A model generated the notes under the pieces. That model was not told where the DNA came from. It worked only from the letters and a program-made list of their open reading frames with translations, and searched no databases. The translations under genes were made by a program, and so were the position numbers. This document shows, one piece after another, positions 45,213 through 54,393 of a DNA stretch of 64,000 nt (its first letter is position 1; the number at the start of each line of letters is the position of its first letter). The stretch is from Nitrosomonas sp. Is35 (GTDB lineage: Bacteria > Pseudomonadota > Gammaproteobacteria > Burkholderiales > Nitrosomonadaceae), in NCBI RefSeq assembly GCF_033063295.1, contig NZ_JAWJZH010000001.1, forward strand, positions 124,001-188,000, read 5' to 3'.

Positions 45213-46319
45213 TTAGTTAGCACCCCATCCCGCCTGGTAAGGAGCGGTATCGAACGGTTGTGCTGCTCCAGTCATTTCATTTACCAGAATTTCCGCACTG
45301 GCAGGCGCCATCGTGACACCATAGCGGAAGTGGCCGCTATTAATCAAAAGATTGTGAATGACCGGATGCCGTCCAATGATGGGAATATTCTTTAATGAAG
45401 CCGGACGCAATCCTGACCAGTGCTGCTTGATGGGCATTTTCTCAAGGACAGGCAGAATGATTTGAGCCTGTTCAAGCAGAGAATCGCGCGCGGCTATTGT
45501 CGTTTGCTTGTCAAATCCAGAATCTTCCAAGGTACTGCCAATGAGCAAATGACCATCGCGGCGTGGGATAAGATACAAGTCATTCTGCACTATAATGGCT
45601 GGTATAGGGGGCGTATCAAATTTAAATAGTAGCATTTGCCCTTTTATCGGTTTGATATCCAATTTGAGTGCATGAGTTGCCAAGATTTCTTTACTCCAAG
45701 CACCTGCGCACACAATGTAGTTACCGGCCGAAAATTCTCCACACAATGTAGAAACGGATTGTATGTGCTGGCCTGTTATTTTTAGATGATTGACCGCACA
45801 GTTTTCAACGATCTTTCCGCCCAAAAGTTCAACTCGGCTTCGCAATGCACGTAAAAGTCTTGGGTTACGGACTTGAGCAACATCCGGCAGGAATAAAGCA
45901 CAATTCTGAGCTTTCTTCATCCGATCGGCAGTAACGGTATGGATTGAATGAATATCGCAAGCCGTGCGCTGCTCTAGTTTAACTCCTCGCATGGAACACC
46001 ACCGTCGCGCAATTTCTTCATCATAGGGCGGCAAAATCAACATACCGGATATTTCGTACTCCGGGTCAATTCGAGAAGTTTCACGCAATACGGAAACCCA
46101 TTCCGGAAATTGCAACGCACTATAGCTGGTAAGACTTGTAACCGCATCGGAATAGCTCCAAGGAAAAAGCGGCGACAAAATGCCGCCACCTGCCCAGGAT
46201 GATTCTTGCCCGGCTTTGTTGCGCTCAAGAATCGTAACTTTGAAACCTTGAACTAAAAGGTGCTCTGCTGTTGCAAGCCCTATGATTCCCGCGCCGATGA
46301 CGATGATGTCCTGTTTCAT
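45213..46319 (-). CDS. thiO: Glycine oxidase ThiO
   Basis: The FAD enzyme oxidises glycine to iminoglycine for the thiazole of thiamine. The N-terminal dinucleotide motif 'IIVIGAGIIGLATAEHLL' is clear, followed by 'ERNKAGQESSWAGGGILSP'. The C-terminal 'QHWSGLRPASLKNIPIIGRH' and 'INSGHFRYGVTMAPASAEI' are typical of ThiO rather than other D-amino acid oxidases. Length is 368 residues. The IS1595-type element ends 60 bp upstream of its start, so its native promoter or an upstream cotranscribed gene may be interrupted. No other thi gene is nearby. Confidence 0.85.
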   Translation of the reverse strand: MKQDIIVIGAGIIGLATAEHLLVQGFKVTILERNKAGQESSWAGGGILSPLFPWSYSDAVTSLTSYSALQFPEWVSVLRETSRIDPEYEISGMLILPPYDEEIARRWCSMRGVKLEQRTACDIHSIHTVTADRMKKAQNCALFLPDVAQVRNPRLLRALRSRVELLGGKIVENCAVNHLKITGQHIQSVSTLCGEFSAGNYIVCAGAWSKEILATHALKLDIKPIKGQMLLFKFDTPPIPAIIVQNDLYLIPRRDGHLLIGSTLEDSGFDKQTTIAARDSLLEQAQIILPVLEKMPIKQHWSGLRPASLKNIPIIGRHPVIHNLLINSGHFRYGVTMAPASAEILVNEMTGAAQPFDTAPYQAGWGAN

Positions 46320-46378
46320 TATGGATTCTGCTTGTTTTATGTTGATAGAAACTGGGATCAGTTATGACGATTAATTTT

Positions 46379-47090
46379 GGGGCTGTAGTAGATCAGGTTA
46401 AATATGAGTCCAAGATTTCAAAATTTTTAACTGTTGTTTAGGAGTTCCATAATTGAATCTGAATTCACATTCCTTGAGAAACAATGGAAATGATCCTTTA
46501 GGAATACCATTGTATTTTCTTAAGACGCGTTTGGCCTGATTCCAAAAGTTTTCAATGCCGTTGATGTGATTCTTACCTTGTGCAAATAGTGTGGAATGGT
46601 TGATACGCTTATGGTAAAAATGATTCACGTCGAGCGCATTATAACTACGATAGCAGTCTGTATAAACTATGCTGTCAGGCGCTATCTTTCTAGTAATTAG
46701 CGGCATCAACGTTTCTGTCTTAGTATCTCCAACAACCCTCGTATAAACCTTGCCACCGCGCTTCAATATGCCAAAAACAGCAACCTTACCCGCAGCGCCG
46801 CGACCACGCTTGCCCTTACGAATACCACCAAAGTAGCTTTCATCTAATTCCACTACACCATGAAAAATTTCGTGAGATTCTTGCTCTAGATGATAAACAA
46901 TCACTTCCCGTATTTTGCGATAAAACAGTGCTGCACTATTAGGTTGAATTCCCAATATATCGGCTGCTGATCGCGCTGTAACTTCCAACACAAAATATTC
47001 CAACAACCTTGATTGCGTTTTCTTTAATAATCTACAATGACTTATCTTCATTAAATTAGCTTATCAGTTAAGCTAATCTACTACAGCCCC
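46379..47090 (-). mobile_element. IS1595-family element with 8-bp target duplication
   Basis: The 712-bp element is bounded by inverted repeats beginning GGGGCTGTAGTAGAT at both ends. TTAATTTT is duplicated perfectly at 46371-46378 and 47091-47098, matching the 8-bp duplication of the IS1595 family. It contains one transposase gene. Perfect target repeats imply a recent, intact insertion. It sits between thiO and pilE. Confidence 0.93.
46398..47051 (-). CDS. IS1595-family transposase
   Basis: The 217-residue transposase has the ISXO2-like DDE domain: 'VVELDESYFGGIRKGKRGRG' carries the first Asp and the family's DESYFGG hallmark, 'IVYTDCYRSYNAL' the second Asp, and 'INGIENFWNQAKRVLRKYNG' the acidic third residue region. 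It lacks the N-terminal zinc ribbon seen in longer members, as in short subgroups such as ISPna2. It fills the element almost completely and no frameshift is seen. It should be active if expressed. Confidence 0.92.
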   Translation of the reverse strand: MKISHCRLLKKTQSRLLEYFVLEVTARSAADILGIQPNSAALFYRKIREVIVYHLEQESHEIFHGVVELDESYFGGIRKGKRGRGAAGKVAVFGILKRGGKVYTRVVGDTKTETLMPLITRKIAPDSIVYTDCYRSYNALDVNHFYHKRINHSTLFAQGKNHINGIENFWNQAKRVLRKYNGIPKGSFPLFLKECEFRFNYGTPKQQLKILKSWTHI

Positions 47091-47277
47091 TTAATTTTTC
47101 CTGTTCTATTGTCGGTGGATCTACGGTGAGTTCTGAATTTTCCAATAAATCATTGAGGATATCGAATTGTACTAGGTTAAGCTAAAGTTAATCGACGTCA
47201 TTACCGTTAAACCTGAAGGCGTTCAGGTGCATGAGATAAGGTCGGGTAGAGAAGAAAATTACTTGGGAATTTTTTGG

Positions 47278-47682
47278 ATGAAAAAGAAACAAGTTTTAAC
47301 AAATCAGTATGGCTTCACATTGATTGAATTAATGATCACAGTTGCTATTGTCGGTATTTTGGCGACAGTTGCTTACCCAGCATACACGCAATATCTGATA
47401 AGAGCGAATCGTGCTGCAGCTCAGGCAGAAATGCTGGATATTGCAAATCGACAACAACAGTATTTGTTGACTAACCGGAGTTACGCAAGCAAAACAGCTT
47501 TGGAGGCAAGTGGTTATGCGCTGCCATCGAGTGTAAATAGTAAGTACAGCTATGCAATTGTAATCGGAACTGGGACCGTGCCTTCATATACTCTCACATT
47601 TACACCGAGTGGCTCACAAGCAAGTGATGGAAATCTGGTGATTACAAATGAGGGTGTCAAAACTCCCGCAGATAAATGGTAA
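47278..47682 (+). CDS. pilE: Type IV pilin PilE-like minor pilin
   Basis: The ATG at 47278 gives a short leader ending Gly12, followed by F13 and Glu17 at the +5 position ('GFTLIELMITVAIVGILATVAYPAY'). These are cleaved and methylated by PilD. The mature protein of 122 residues matches PilE-type minor pilins (with 'AAAQAEMLDIANRQQQY'). C-terminal disulfide cysteines are not seen, which separates it from major pilins. It is first in the operon pilE-pilV-pilW-pilX-pilY1-fimT; spacing to pilV is 7 bp. The long frame from 47227 would mask the leader. Confidence 0.85.
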   Translation: MKKKQVLTNQYGFTLIELMITVAIVGILATVAYPAYTQYLIRANRAAAQAEMLDIANRQQQYLLTNRSYASKTALEASGYALPSSVNSKYSYAIVIGTGTVPSYTLTFTPSGSQASDGNLVITNEGVKTPADKW

Positions 47683-47689
47683 ACAAGAA

Positions 47690-48277
47690 ATGCAAATCTT
47701 GTGCAATTCAACTTTAGTTTTTTCAATGCGTGGTGTTTCACTTATTGAAGCCCTTGTTACTGTGGTGATTCTAGCAGTAGGGTTGTTGGGATTGGCTGGT
47801 TTGCAAATTCGTTTGCAGTCTTCCGAGCTCGAATCATACCAACGGACACAGGCATTGATATTGTTAGAAGATATGACAAACAGAATATCAACTAACCGTG
47901 CAAATGCAGCAGCGTACGTTACGACAACAGCCAATCCACTCGGAGTGGGAGATAGTCAACCTACATCTTGCTCGGGTAATGGACAGAGTTATGATGCTTG
48001 TCAATGGAGCAATGCGTTAAAAGGCGCTGCTGAACAATCATCGATATCGACAAATGTGGGCGCGATGCTCGGAGCGCGTGGGTGTATAGAGGACCTTGGA
48101 ACGGGCGATCAATTCATGATCACCGTAGTGTGGCAGGGGATGACTCCGATTTCCGCACCTTCTTCTAACTGTGGGATGGGACTTTATGATAGTGCGACGG
48201 GTACAAAATGTGTAAATGATTTGTGCCGACGTACTGTGAGCACAATTGTACGTATAGCTAATTTAGCATCGCCATGA
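47690..48277 (+). CDS. pilV: Type IV pilus minor pilin PilV
   Basis: The ATG at 47690 gives a 15-residue leader ending 'MRG', then 'VSLIEALVTVVILAVGLLGLAGLQ' with Glu at +5. PilV proteins share this start and the 'RMQSSELESYQRTQAL' helix pattern, here 'RLQSSELESYQRTQALILLEDM'. It initiates pilus assembly together with PilW and PilX. Several cysteines in the C-terminal half may form disulfides. Its stop overlaps the pilW start (ATGA). The N-terminal hydrophobic segment is long because the first 12 residues could be unnecessary if 47726 is used. Confidence 0.85.
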   Translation: MQILCNSTLVFSMRGVSLIEALVTVVILAVGLLGLAGLQIRLQSSELESYQRTQALILLEDMTNRISTNRANAAAYVTTTANPLGVGDSQPTSCSGNGQSYDACQWSNALKGAAEQSSISTNVGAMLGARGCIEDLGTGDQFMITVVWQGMTPISAPSSNCGMGLYDSATGTKCVNDLCRRTVSTIVRIANLASP

Positions 48278-49350
48278 GAGTAAACACTTTAAATTGCGAA
48301 ATATTAAATAAGCCTGAGTTTGGGATAGTCGACAAGCAAAGTGGTTTTTCTCTGATTGAATTAATGATCTCAATTACATTGGGATTATTGATCATGACGG
48401 GTGTGCTGGCGCTATATTTAGACCTAGCTAGAGGTAATGCTGAATTAGCAAAAATGAACCGACAGGTTGAGAATGGTCGATTTACTCTGCAGTTATTACA
48501 ACAAGAATTATGGCATGCAGGTTATTGGGATACCTATGTGCCGCCATTACCGTCTATTACACCTCCAACAGCAATTCCCAATCCGTGTTTGACCTTTCCA
48601 GATTGGGATGCAGCTTACATTAACAACATGTACTTAATTTCTGTGCAAGGTTACGTGGCTGGAGGAACCCTACCTTCTGAATGCTCCTCAATCATTACAA
48701 ACCGGCAATCTGATTCTGATGTAGTAGTGATCCGATCTGCTGCAACTTGTGTTGCAGGTGGAGCAGGATGTGAAAACTATTCAGTGGGTAAATTATATTT
48801 GCAAACCCAATCGTGTGGGAATACGAGCCATATTAATTATGTTTCGAGTGCAGCCACTACACCATTATTGAGTACCTCTACTGATGTGGTTTATAAAAGA
48901 GACTGCATAACCTCAGCTGATAGAAGAAAATTAATGATATCAATTTTTTATGTGCGAAATTATTCGGTGACATCGAGTGATGGAATACCGACACTAATGC
49001 GCGCTGATTTTGATCTCAGTGGTGGTGTCGTCAAGCTGCAGGCAGCCCAACCAATTATCGAAGGTATACAAAGTATTAAGTTTGAATACGGACGCGATAC
49101 CGATGGAAATGGTGGAGCAGATGTTTTTGATGATTGTTCTGCTTGCACGGCATTGGACTGGGCAAACGTAGTGGCTGTACAAGTGCATGTGCTGGCACGC
49201 AATCTGGAGAGTTCTTCAGGTTATGTGGAAGATAAGACCTATCGGCTTGGATCAGCAACGTTAGGTCCTTTTAATGATGGCTACATTCGTCATGTTTATA
49301 CAAGCTATGTTCGCTTGGTGAATCCATCAGGTCGTAGAGAGAAACCTTGA
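48274..49350 (+). CDS. pilW: Type IV pilus minor pilin PilW
   Basis: The 358-residue protein has a prepilin leader ending Gly24, then 'FSLIELMISITLGLLIMTGVLALY' with Glu29 at +5. PilW-like features include 'QVENGRFTLQLLQQELWHAGYW' and a large C-terminal globular domain with Cys pairs. It belongs to the priming complex of the pilus. Its ATG overlaps the pilV stop, and pilX follows after 11 bp. Confidence 0.87.
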   Translation: MRVNTLNCEILNKPEFGIVDKQSGFSLIELMISITLGLLIMTGVLALYLDLARGNAELAKMNRQVENGRFTLQLLQQELWHAGYWDTYVPPLPSITPPTAIPNPCLTFPDWDAAYINNMYLISVQGYVAGGTLPSECSSIITNRQSDSDVVVIRSAATCVAGGAGCENYSVGKLYLQTQSCGNTSHINYVSSAATTPLLSTSTDVVYKRDCITSADRRKLMISIFYVRNYSVTSSDGIPTLMRADFDLSGGVVKLQAAQPIIEGIQSIKFEYGRDTDGNGGADVFDDCSACTALDWANVVAVQVHVLARNLESSSGYVEDKTYRLGSATLGPFNDGYIRHVYTSYVRLVNPSGRREKP

Positions 49351-49361
49351 GGAGTGAATTT

Positions 49362-49853
49362 ATGTTTTCACGACAAACCGGCGCTACTTTGGTAGTTGGA
49401 CTCATTATGCTGGTTGCCATTACATTACTGATGATATCTGCATTTTCGCTTAGTGGCGGGAATCTAAAAGCAGTTGGTAACATGCAATTCAGGAATGAAG
49501 CCATTGCAGCAGCCAATATGGCTATTGAACAAACTATCAATATCAATTTTGTGGCAATCGACCCGGCGAACTATCCAACTACCGTTGATATCGATATTGA
49601 TCAGGATGATACAACTGATTATGTCGTAACCCTTAAGGCTCCCCTCTGTTTAAAAGCTACTTTGGCTCCAGCAAATGTAGCTGCGCTGAGTGGAGTTAAC
49701 TCCACGATAACGAATTCATCCAATTATTTGACATTGTGGGAAATTGAAGCAGCTGCTCAGAATGGAGCGACAGGGGCATCGGTAGTTGCTAAACAGGGAA
49801 TCGCTAAAGAAATGACGCAGAGCGAATATCTGCTGTCTTCGTGCTCAACATAA
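49362..49853 (+). CDS. pilX: Type IV pilus minor pilin PilX
   Basis: The ATG at 49362 has GAGGAG upstream at good spacing. The leader ends at Gly7, and the mature N-terminus 'ATLVVGLIMLVAITLLMISAF' lacks Glu5, which is usual in PilX-family pilins ('GATLVxGLI'). The 163-residue product continues 'LSGGNLKAVGNMQFRNEAIAAA', as in PilX. It is expected to work with PilY1 in adhesion and retraction control. pilY1 begins 24 bp downstream after GGAAAGGGAG. Confidence 0.85.
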   Translation: MFSRQTGATLVVGLIMLVAITLLMISAFSLSGGNLKAVGNMQFRNEAIAAANMAIEQTININFVAIDPANYPTTVDIDIDQDDTTDYVVTLKAPLCLKATLAPANVAALSGVNSTITNSSNYLTLWEIEAAAQNGATGASVVAKQGIAKEMTQSEYLLSSCST

Positions 49854-49877
49854 GAATTTCGGAAAGGGAGTGGGGCT

Positions 49878-52800
49878 ATGTTAACAATACTTAGAAGAAA
49901 TTTGCTAGTTGTCACATTTCTAGCGATTATCAGCACAGTATCCATTGCTGAAGATATTGATTTATTTACAGGCGTTACGCCATCCGGCTCGGCAGATGTT
50001 CCTAATGTTTTGATAGTATTGGACAATACTGCTAACTGGAATACAGCATTCACAAATGAAATCCATGCATTATCCACTGTCCTCAGTGGCTTAGCCGTTA
50101 ACAAGTTTCGGGTCGGTTTAATGATGTTTAGTGAAACGGGATCAGGAAACAGTAATCCAGATGGCGGATATCTACGTGCTGCAGTTAGACTGATGAACTC
50201 AACGAATAAGCCAATATACCAGAGTCTCGTAAATAGCTTACACATATTAAATGATAAATCTAATAACGGTAAACTAGGCCTAACTTTGGCAGAGGCTTAC
50301 TATTATTTTGCCGGTACAAATGCATATGCGGGACATAATAAGGCCAAACGGGACTATGCCGGTAATGTCTCTGGAACTTCGGCATCCAATGCAATTTATG
50401 CATTAAGTGGAAATGCATTATCGTCATCGAGTGATACAGGTTATGAAAGCCCGGTAAGCTCAGGTTGCCAGAAGAATTTTATTATTTATATCAGTAACGG
50501 CCCTGTACAGGATAATAGTTCTGACACTTCTACCTCTAATTCAAAATTATCTACGGCAGGGGGTAGTACATCACAAATTACAATTTCTCCGAGTGGCTCG
50601 CAATCCAATTCTGGCGATGAATGGGCGCGCTTTATGGCGAATTCAAGTAATCCGCAAATTATCACATACACAATTGACGTGGATCCAGGAACAACAGGAC
50701 AAGGTCCCGGATTTACTGCATTGTTAAAAAGCATGGCAGGTCAGGGTAAAGGAAAATATTTTGCGGTAAATTCTTCAGTCGATAGTGGCGTGCAAATTTC
50801 AGATGCGTTAAATCATATATTTTCAGAAATACAAGCAAAAGATAGTGTCTTTGCTTCAGCTAGCTTGCCTGTCAGTGTTAACACACAAGGTACCTATTTA
50901 AACCAGATTTTCGTCGGTATGTTTCGCCCAGATGCAACGGCAAGCCCTCGCTGGGTGGGTAATCTCAAACAATATCAGTTTAAGCCAAGTTTGACGAATA
51001 ATAAGATCGAATTAAAATTGGCAGATGCTGATGGTGTATTGGCAATTAATAATACTACCGGTTTTATTACGCAATGCGCCCGTAGCTTCTGGACACCGAC
51101 TACAGCAAGTATTGATACGTATTGGTCTTTTGCACCACAAGGATCTTGCTTGGCGATCGCCAATTCGGAGCTATCCAATACTCCAGATGGTGAAGTTGTA
51201 GAGAAAGGTGCAGCTGCATATAGAGTGCGGTCAATCAATCCTTCATCACGCGTCGTTAAAACCTGTAATCCAGCGAGTTGTACTGGATTTAACAGTTTTG
51301 ATGATGCTAATACTTCAATAACACAAGCACTTTTAGGCGCGACTAATAGCACTGAACGTACAAGTATTATTAATTGGGTGCGTGGTCAGGATGTTAAAGA
51401 CGAAAATATTAACGGCAATACTACTGAAACTAGACCGTCTGCACATGGTGATATTGTACATTCCAGACCAGTTGCTGTTGATTATGGTGGAAGTACTGGG
51501 GTCGTAGTATTTTATGGGGCCAGTGACGGCATGTTGCATGCAATTAATGGAAGTCAATCAAGTAATATTGGCACTCTAACACCAGGTAGTGAATTGTGGA
51601 CATTCGTTGCACCAGAGCACTATGGAAGGTTAAAGCGTATTTATGACAACAGTCCTGCCTTAACGCTGCCCAGTGTGGGTGATGCAACAGCCAAACCATA
51701 CTTCTTTGATGGGCGAGTTACAGCCTATAAAGATAGTAGTACAGTTTGGGTTTATGCGACTCAACGGCGTGGCGGGCGTATGATTTATGCTTTTGATGTT
51801 AGCACTCCAACCAACCCTGGCTTGAAATGGCGCCAAGGTTGCCCTAATTTGACTGATGATACAGGTTGTACTTCGGCCGATTTTAGTGGCATTGGTCAAA
51901 CTTGGTCGGCAGCCGTTAATTTGAAATCATCCGGTTATGTTTCTGGATCAACTTCTCTACCTATGCTTATTTTAGGTGGCGGTTATGATACCTGTGAGGA
52001 TGGGGCAAGTGGAAGTGATCTAAACACTTGCACAGCACCCAAAGGGAATAAGATTTTTGTACTGGATGCAAATAGTGGCGCATTACTTAAGACATTCTCA
52101 ACAGACCGCAGTGTGGTGGGTGACGTAACTGTTGTACCCAATACCGTTACCGGACTGGCTGAATATGCGTATGCAGCCGATACAGGCGGGAATGTTTATC
52201 GCATAACCATAGGTTCTGCATTACCTGCCAACTGGACAATTACGAAAATTGCATCACTGGGATGCAGTACTACCAATTGTCCCGGAGGAGTAGCCAATCG
52301 CAAATTCATGTTTGCCCCGGAAGTAGTTGTAACACCTAGTTACAATATTATTTTAATCGGTTCGGGTGATCGTGAGCATCCACTCCTGAGTCATACGACC
52401 ACGATTGGTGTCGATAATGCATTTTTCATGATTAAAGATAAGCCAACCGATGCTGCTTGGTGGTCATCTGAAACGGCTAATTGTCTGTCACAAGCGTTGG
52501 CATGTATGACCTCATTACTTGCGATAGATCCAGATAGTACGGTACTACCGACAGAGACGCAATTGGATGCCAAAAAAGGGTGGTATATGCCTTTTGGCGC
52601 AGGTAGTCATGATAAAGAGCAAGTTGTTACATCAGCGATTGCAGTACTTGGTGTTGTTACCTTCAGTACACATACACCAACTCCAACAGACATAAGTAGC
52701 TGTGGTTCCAATTTAGGGATGGCTCGTGTATACAATCTCGGCTTCTTGGATGGAAGACCAGCTGTTGGAGCAACACGATATGTACCAATAACGGGGGGGG

Positions 52801-52982
52801 GATTGCCGCCGTCTCCAGTGGCTGGATTGGTGACTGTGGTACATCCGACCACTGGACAGAATATTACAGTGCCATTTGTGATCGGTTCGAGTCCTGATTC
52901 TCCACTGGAAGGAGCATCACCAAAAGCTATTGCAACCCCCTCTAGTTTTAAGACTCGAGCATATTGGTATTTACAACAGTAA
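49878..52982 (+). CDS. pilY1: PilY1/PilC-type pilus-tip adhesin
   Basis: The 1034-residue secreted protein has a signal peptide ending 'STVSIAEDID'. Residues about 40-310 form a von Willebrand A-like region whose metal motif is degenerate ('LDNTANWNTAF' instead of DxSxS). From about residue 510 ('RPSAHGDIVHSRPVAVDYGG') to about 860 is the PilY1 beta-propeller typical of PilC. PilY1 sits at the pilus tip and governs adhesion, twitching and signalling. Residues 972-975 are encoded by a run of nine Gs (52793-52801), which could switch the C-terminus by slippage. It is full length in this sequence. Confidence 0.9.
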   Translation: MLTILRRNLLVVTFLAIISTVSIAEDIDLFTGVTPSGSADVPNVLIVLDNTANWNTAFTNEIHALSTVLSGLAVNKFRVGLMMFSETGSGNSNPDGGYLRAAVRLMNSTNKPIYQSLVNSLHILNDKSNNGKLGLTLAEAYYYFAGTNAYAGHNKAKRDYAGNVSGTSASNAIYALSGNALSSSSDTGYESPVSSGCQKNFIIYISNGPVQDNSSDTSTSNSKLSTAGGSTSQITISPSGSQSNSGDEWARFMANSSNPQIITYTIDVDPGTTGQGPGFTALLKSMAGQGKGKYFAVNSSVDSGVQISDALNHIFSEIQAKDSVFASASLPVSVNTQGTYLNQIFVGMFRPDATASPRWVGNLKQYQFKPSLTNNKIELKLADADGVLAINNTTGFITQCARSFWTPTTASIDTYWSFAPQGSCLAIANSELSNTPDGEVVEKGAAAYRVRSINPSSRVVKTCNPASCTGFNSFDDANTSITQALLGATNSTERTSIINWVRGQDVKDENINGNTTETRPSAHGDIVHSRPVAVDYGGSTGVVVFYGASDGMLHAINGSQSSNIGTLTPGSELWTFVAPEHYGRLKRIYDNSPALTLPSVGDATAKPYFFDGRVTAYKDSSTVWVYATQRRGGRMIYAFDVSTPTNPGLKWRQGCPNLTDDTGCTSADFSGIGQTWSAAVNLKSSGYVSGSTSLPMLILGGGYDTCEDGASGSDLNTCTAPKGNKIFVLDANSGALLKTFSTDRSVVGDVTVVPNTVTGLAEYAYAADTGGNVYRITIGSALPANWTITKIASLGCSTTNCPGGVANRKFMFAPEVVVTPSYNIILIGSGDREHPLLSHTTTIGVDNAFFMIKDKPTDAAWWSSETANCLSQALACMTSLLAIDPDSTVLPTETQLDAKKGWYMPFGAGSHDKEQVVTSAIAVLGVVTFSTHTPTPTDISSCGSNLGMARVYNLGFLDGRPAVGATRYVPITGGGLPPSPVAGLVTVVHPTTGQNITVPFVIGSSPDSPLEGASPKAIATPSSFKTRAYWYLQQ
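52793..52801 (+). repeat. Homopolymer of nine Gs inside pilY1
   Basis: Nine consecutive Gs encode 'GGG' in 'VPITGGGLPPSP', about 60 codons from the end. Gain or loss of one G would shift the frame and change or truncate the C-terminus. Neisserial pilC, a homologue, is phase variable through a poly-G tract, though near its signal peptide. Confidence 0.9.
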
Positions 52983-53009
52983 TGTCTAGCAATGACTAGG
53001 GTAAAAAGA

Positions 53010-53567
53010 ATGCATACTCGAGAAAGACTTCAAGGTTACCGTGGTGTAACTTTGATTGAATTGCTAGTTGCAATGTCGGTATTGTCTATTTTATTAACTG
53101 TAGGCGTGCCATCTTTTAATCAATTTACTGCTAGCACTCGTTTGAATAGTTATGCCAATACGCTATTCTCGCACATGGCATTAGCCAGATCGGAAGCGAT
53201 AAAGCGTAATTTGCGTGTTGCAATCTGCAAGAGCTCGGATGGGTTATCGTGTACGAGTTCGGGTAATTGGAATCAAGGGTGGGTTGTATTTGTTGATGTG
53301 GATAATAATGCGAGTATCAGTAGCGGCGAGCAAATCATTACTACGATGCCAGCTTTACCAACCGGCTATAGTTTTTCCGGGAATTCCAACGTCAGTAATT
53401 ATATTTCCTATGATGGACAAGGAATTCCCAAACTCACTAGCGGCGGATTTCAATCCGGAACAATTACCTTGTGTCCAACACCACCTGCAGAAGGTGGTAA
53501 TGGGCGTGATGTCATATTAAGCAGTAGCGGAAGATCGCGTATAGCAAAGATTACTACTTGCTCGTGA
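53010..53567 (+). CDS. fimT: Minor pilin FimT/GspH type
   Basis: The ATG at 53010 follows AGGGTAAAAAG; an ATG at 52992 would add six residues. The leader ends Gly12 then 'VTLIELLVAMSVLSILLTVGVPSF' with Glu17 at +5. 'NTLFSHMALARSEAIKRNLRVAICKS' and the C-terminal 'RDVILSSSGRSRI' match the GspH/FimT domain. It closes the pilus operon and is probably one of the initiating minor pilins, possibly DNA-binding as in some FimT proteins. It converges with phoU. Confidence 0.87.
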   Translation: MHTRERLQGYRGVTLIELLVAMSVLSILLTVGVPSFNQFTASTRLNSYANTLFSHMALARSEAIKRNLRVAICKSSDGLSCTSSGNWNQGWVVFVDVDNNASISSGEQIITTMPALPTGYSFSGNSNVSNYISYDGQGIPKLTSGGFQSGTITLCPTPPAEGGNGRDVILSSSGRSRIAKITTCS

Positions 53568-53617
53568 TTTGAGTGTTTTGTTTGTAGACTCTAGATAAAT
53601 CACTTGATCAAGGGGAC

Positions 53618-54325
53618 CTATTCCCTGATTTCCTGTTCGATCTGGTCGGCTGTCACGTGACGGACATCTTTACCTTTGACCATATAAACAACGTATTCAG
53701 ACATATTTTTTGCATGATCGCCAATGCGCTCGATGGCCTTGGCGATAAATACGATTTCCAGGCAAGTTGAAATTTTCCTGGGATCTTCCATCATAAAAGT
53801 AATCAGTTGACGCAAGATGGAGCGGAATTCTTCATCGACGAATTCATCCTGCCGCACAATTTGCGCAGCGGCATTCAAATCCAAGCGGGCGAAAGAATCA
53901 AGCGCCTTGTGCAGCATATCCATGGCGATACTGGCAACATGCTTAACTTCGTTAAAACGCGGAATGTGCATACGATCCGTTGAATAAATCAATTTTGCCA
54001 TGCGGGCGATTTTTGCGGCCTCGTCGCCGATGCGCTCCAAATCCGTAATTGTCTTGATCACCATCATGATCATGCGTAAATCGCTTGCAGTCGGCTGTCT
54101 GCGCGCAATAATCTGATTGCAGATCTCATCAATTGAAACTTCCATCGCGTTGACACGGTGATCACGGGTAATCACCAGATCAATCAGCTCTTCATTGCCA
54201 CTCGTCAGCGCATCGATCGCATTCTCGATTTGTTCTTCAACAAAGCCCCCCATTTGCAAAACGCGCGTGCGCACTTCTTCAAGGTCAGCGTCGAACTGCT
54301 TGGAAATATGTTCTTTAGTTGCCAT
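53618..54325 (-). CDS. phoU: Phosphate-transport regulator PhoU
   Basis: The 235-residue protein is two three-helix bundles with the repeated metal-binding pattern 'VITRDHRVNAMEVSIDEICNQIIARRQPTASDLRM' in the first (read in segments) and 'IERIGDHAKNMSEYVVYMVKG' in the second, plus 'DLERIGDEAAKIARMA'. PhoU links the Pst transporter to PhoR and limits phosphate uptake. The neighbouring pst and phoB/phoR genes are not present here. Start 'MATKEHISKQFDADLEEV' at 54325 follows AAAGGCAGACC (complement). Confidence 0.94.
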   Translation of the reverse strand: MATKEHISKQFDADLEEVRTRVLQMGGFVEEQIENAIDALTSGNEELIDLVITRDHRVNAMEVSIDEICNQIIARRQPTASDLRMIMMVIKTITDLERIGDEAAKIARMAKLIYSTDRMHIPRFNEVKHVASIAMDMLHKALDSFARLDLNAAAQIVRQDEFVDEEFRSILRQLITFMMEDPRKISTCLEIVFIAKAIERIGDHAKNMSEYVVYMVKGKDVRHVTADQIEQEIRE

Positions 54326-54393
54326 GGTCTGCCTTTTGAGGATATCGAAGTATGTGATGCTTTATGGTCTTAATTATCCATGCTTTAAATTAA

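Noticed and set aside
47091-47190. Minus-strand open stretch 'DILNDLLENSELTVDPPTIE' upstream of the IS1595-type element
   Set aside because: It has no start codon or ribosome site and its upstream stop leaves only about 30 codons; I mention it in the IS finding but do not call a gene.
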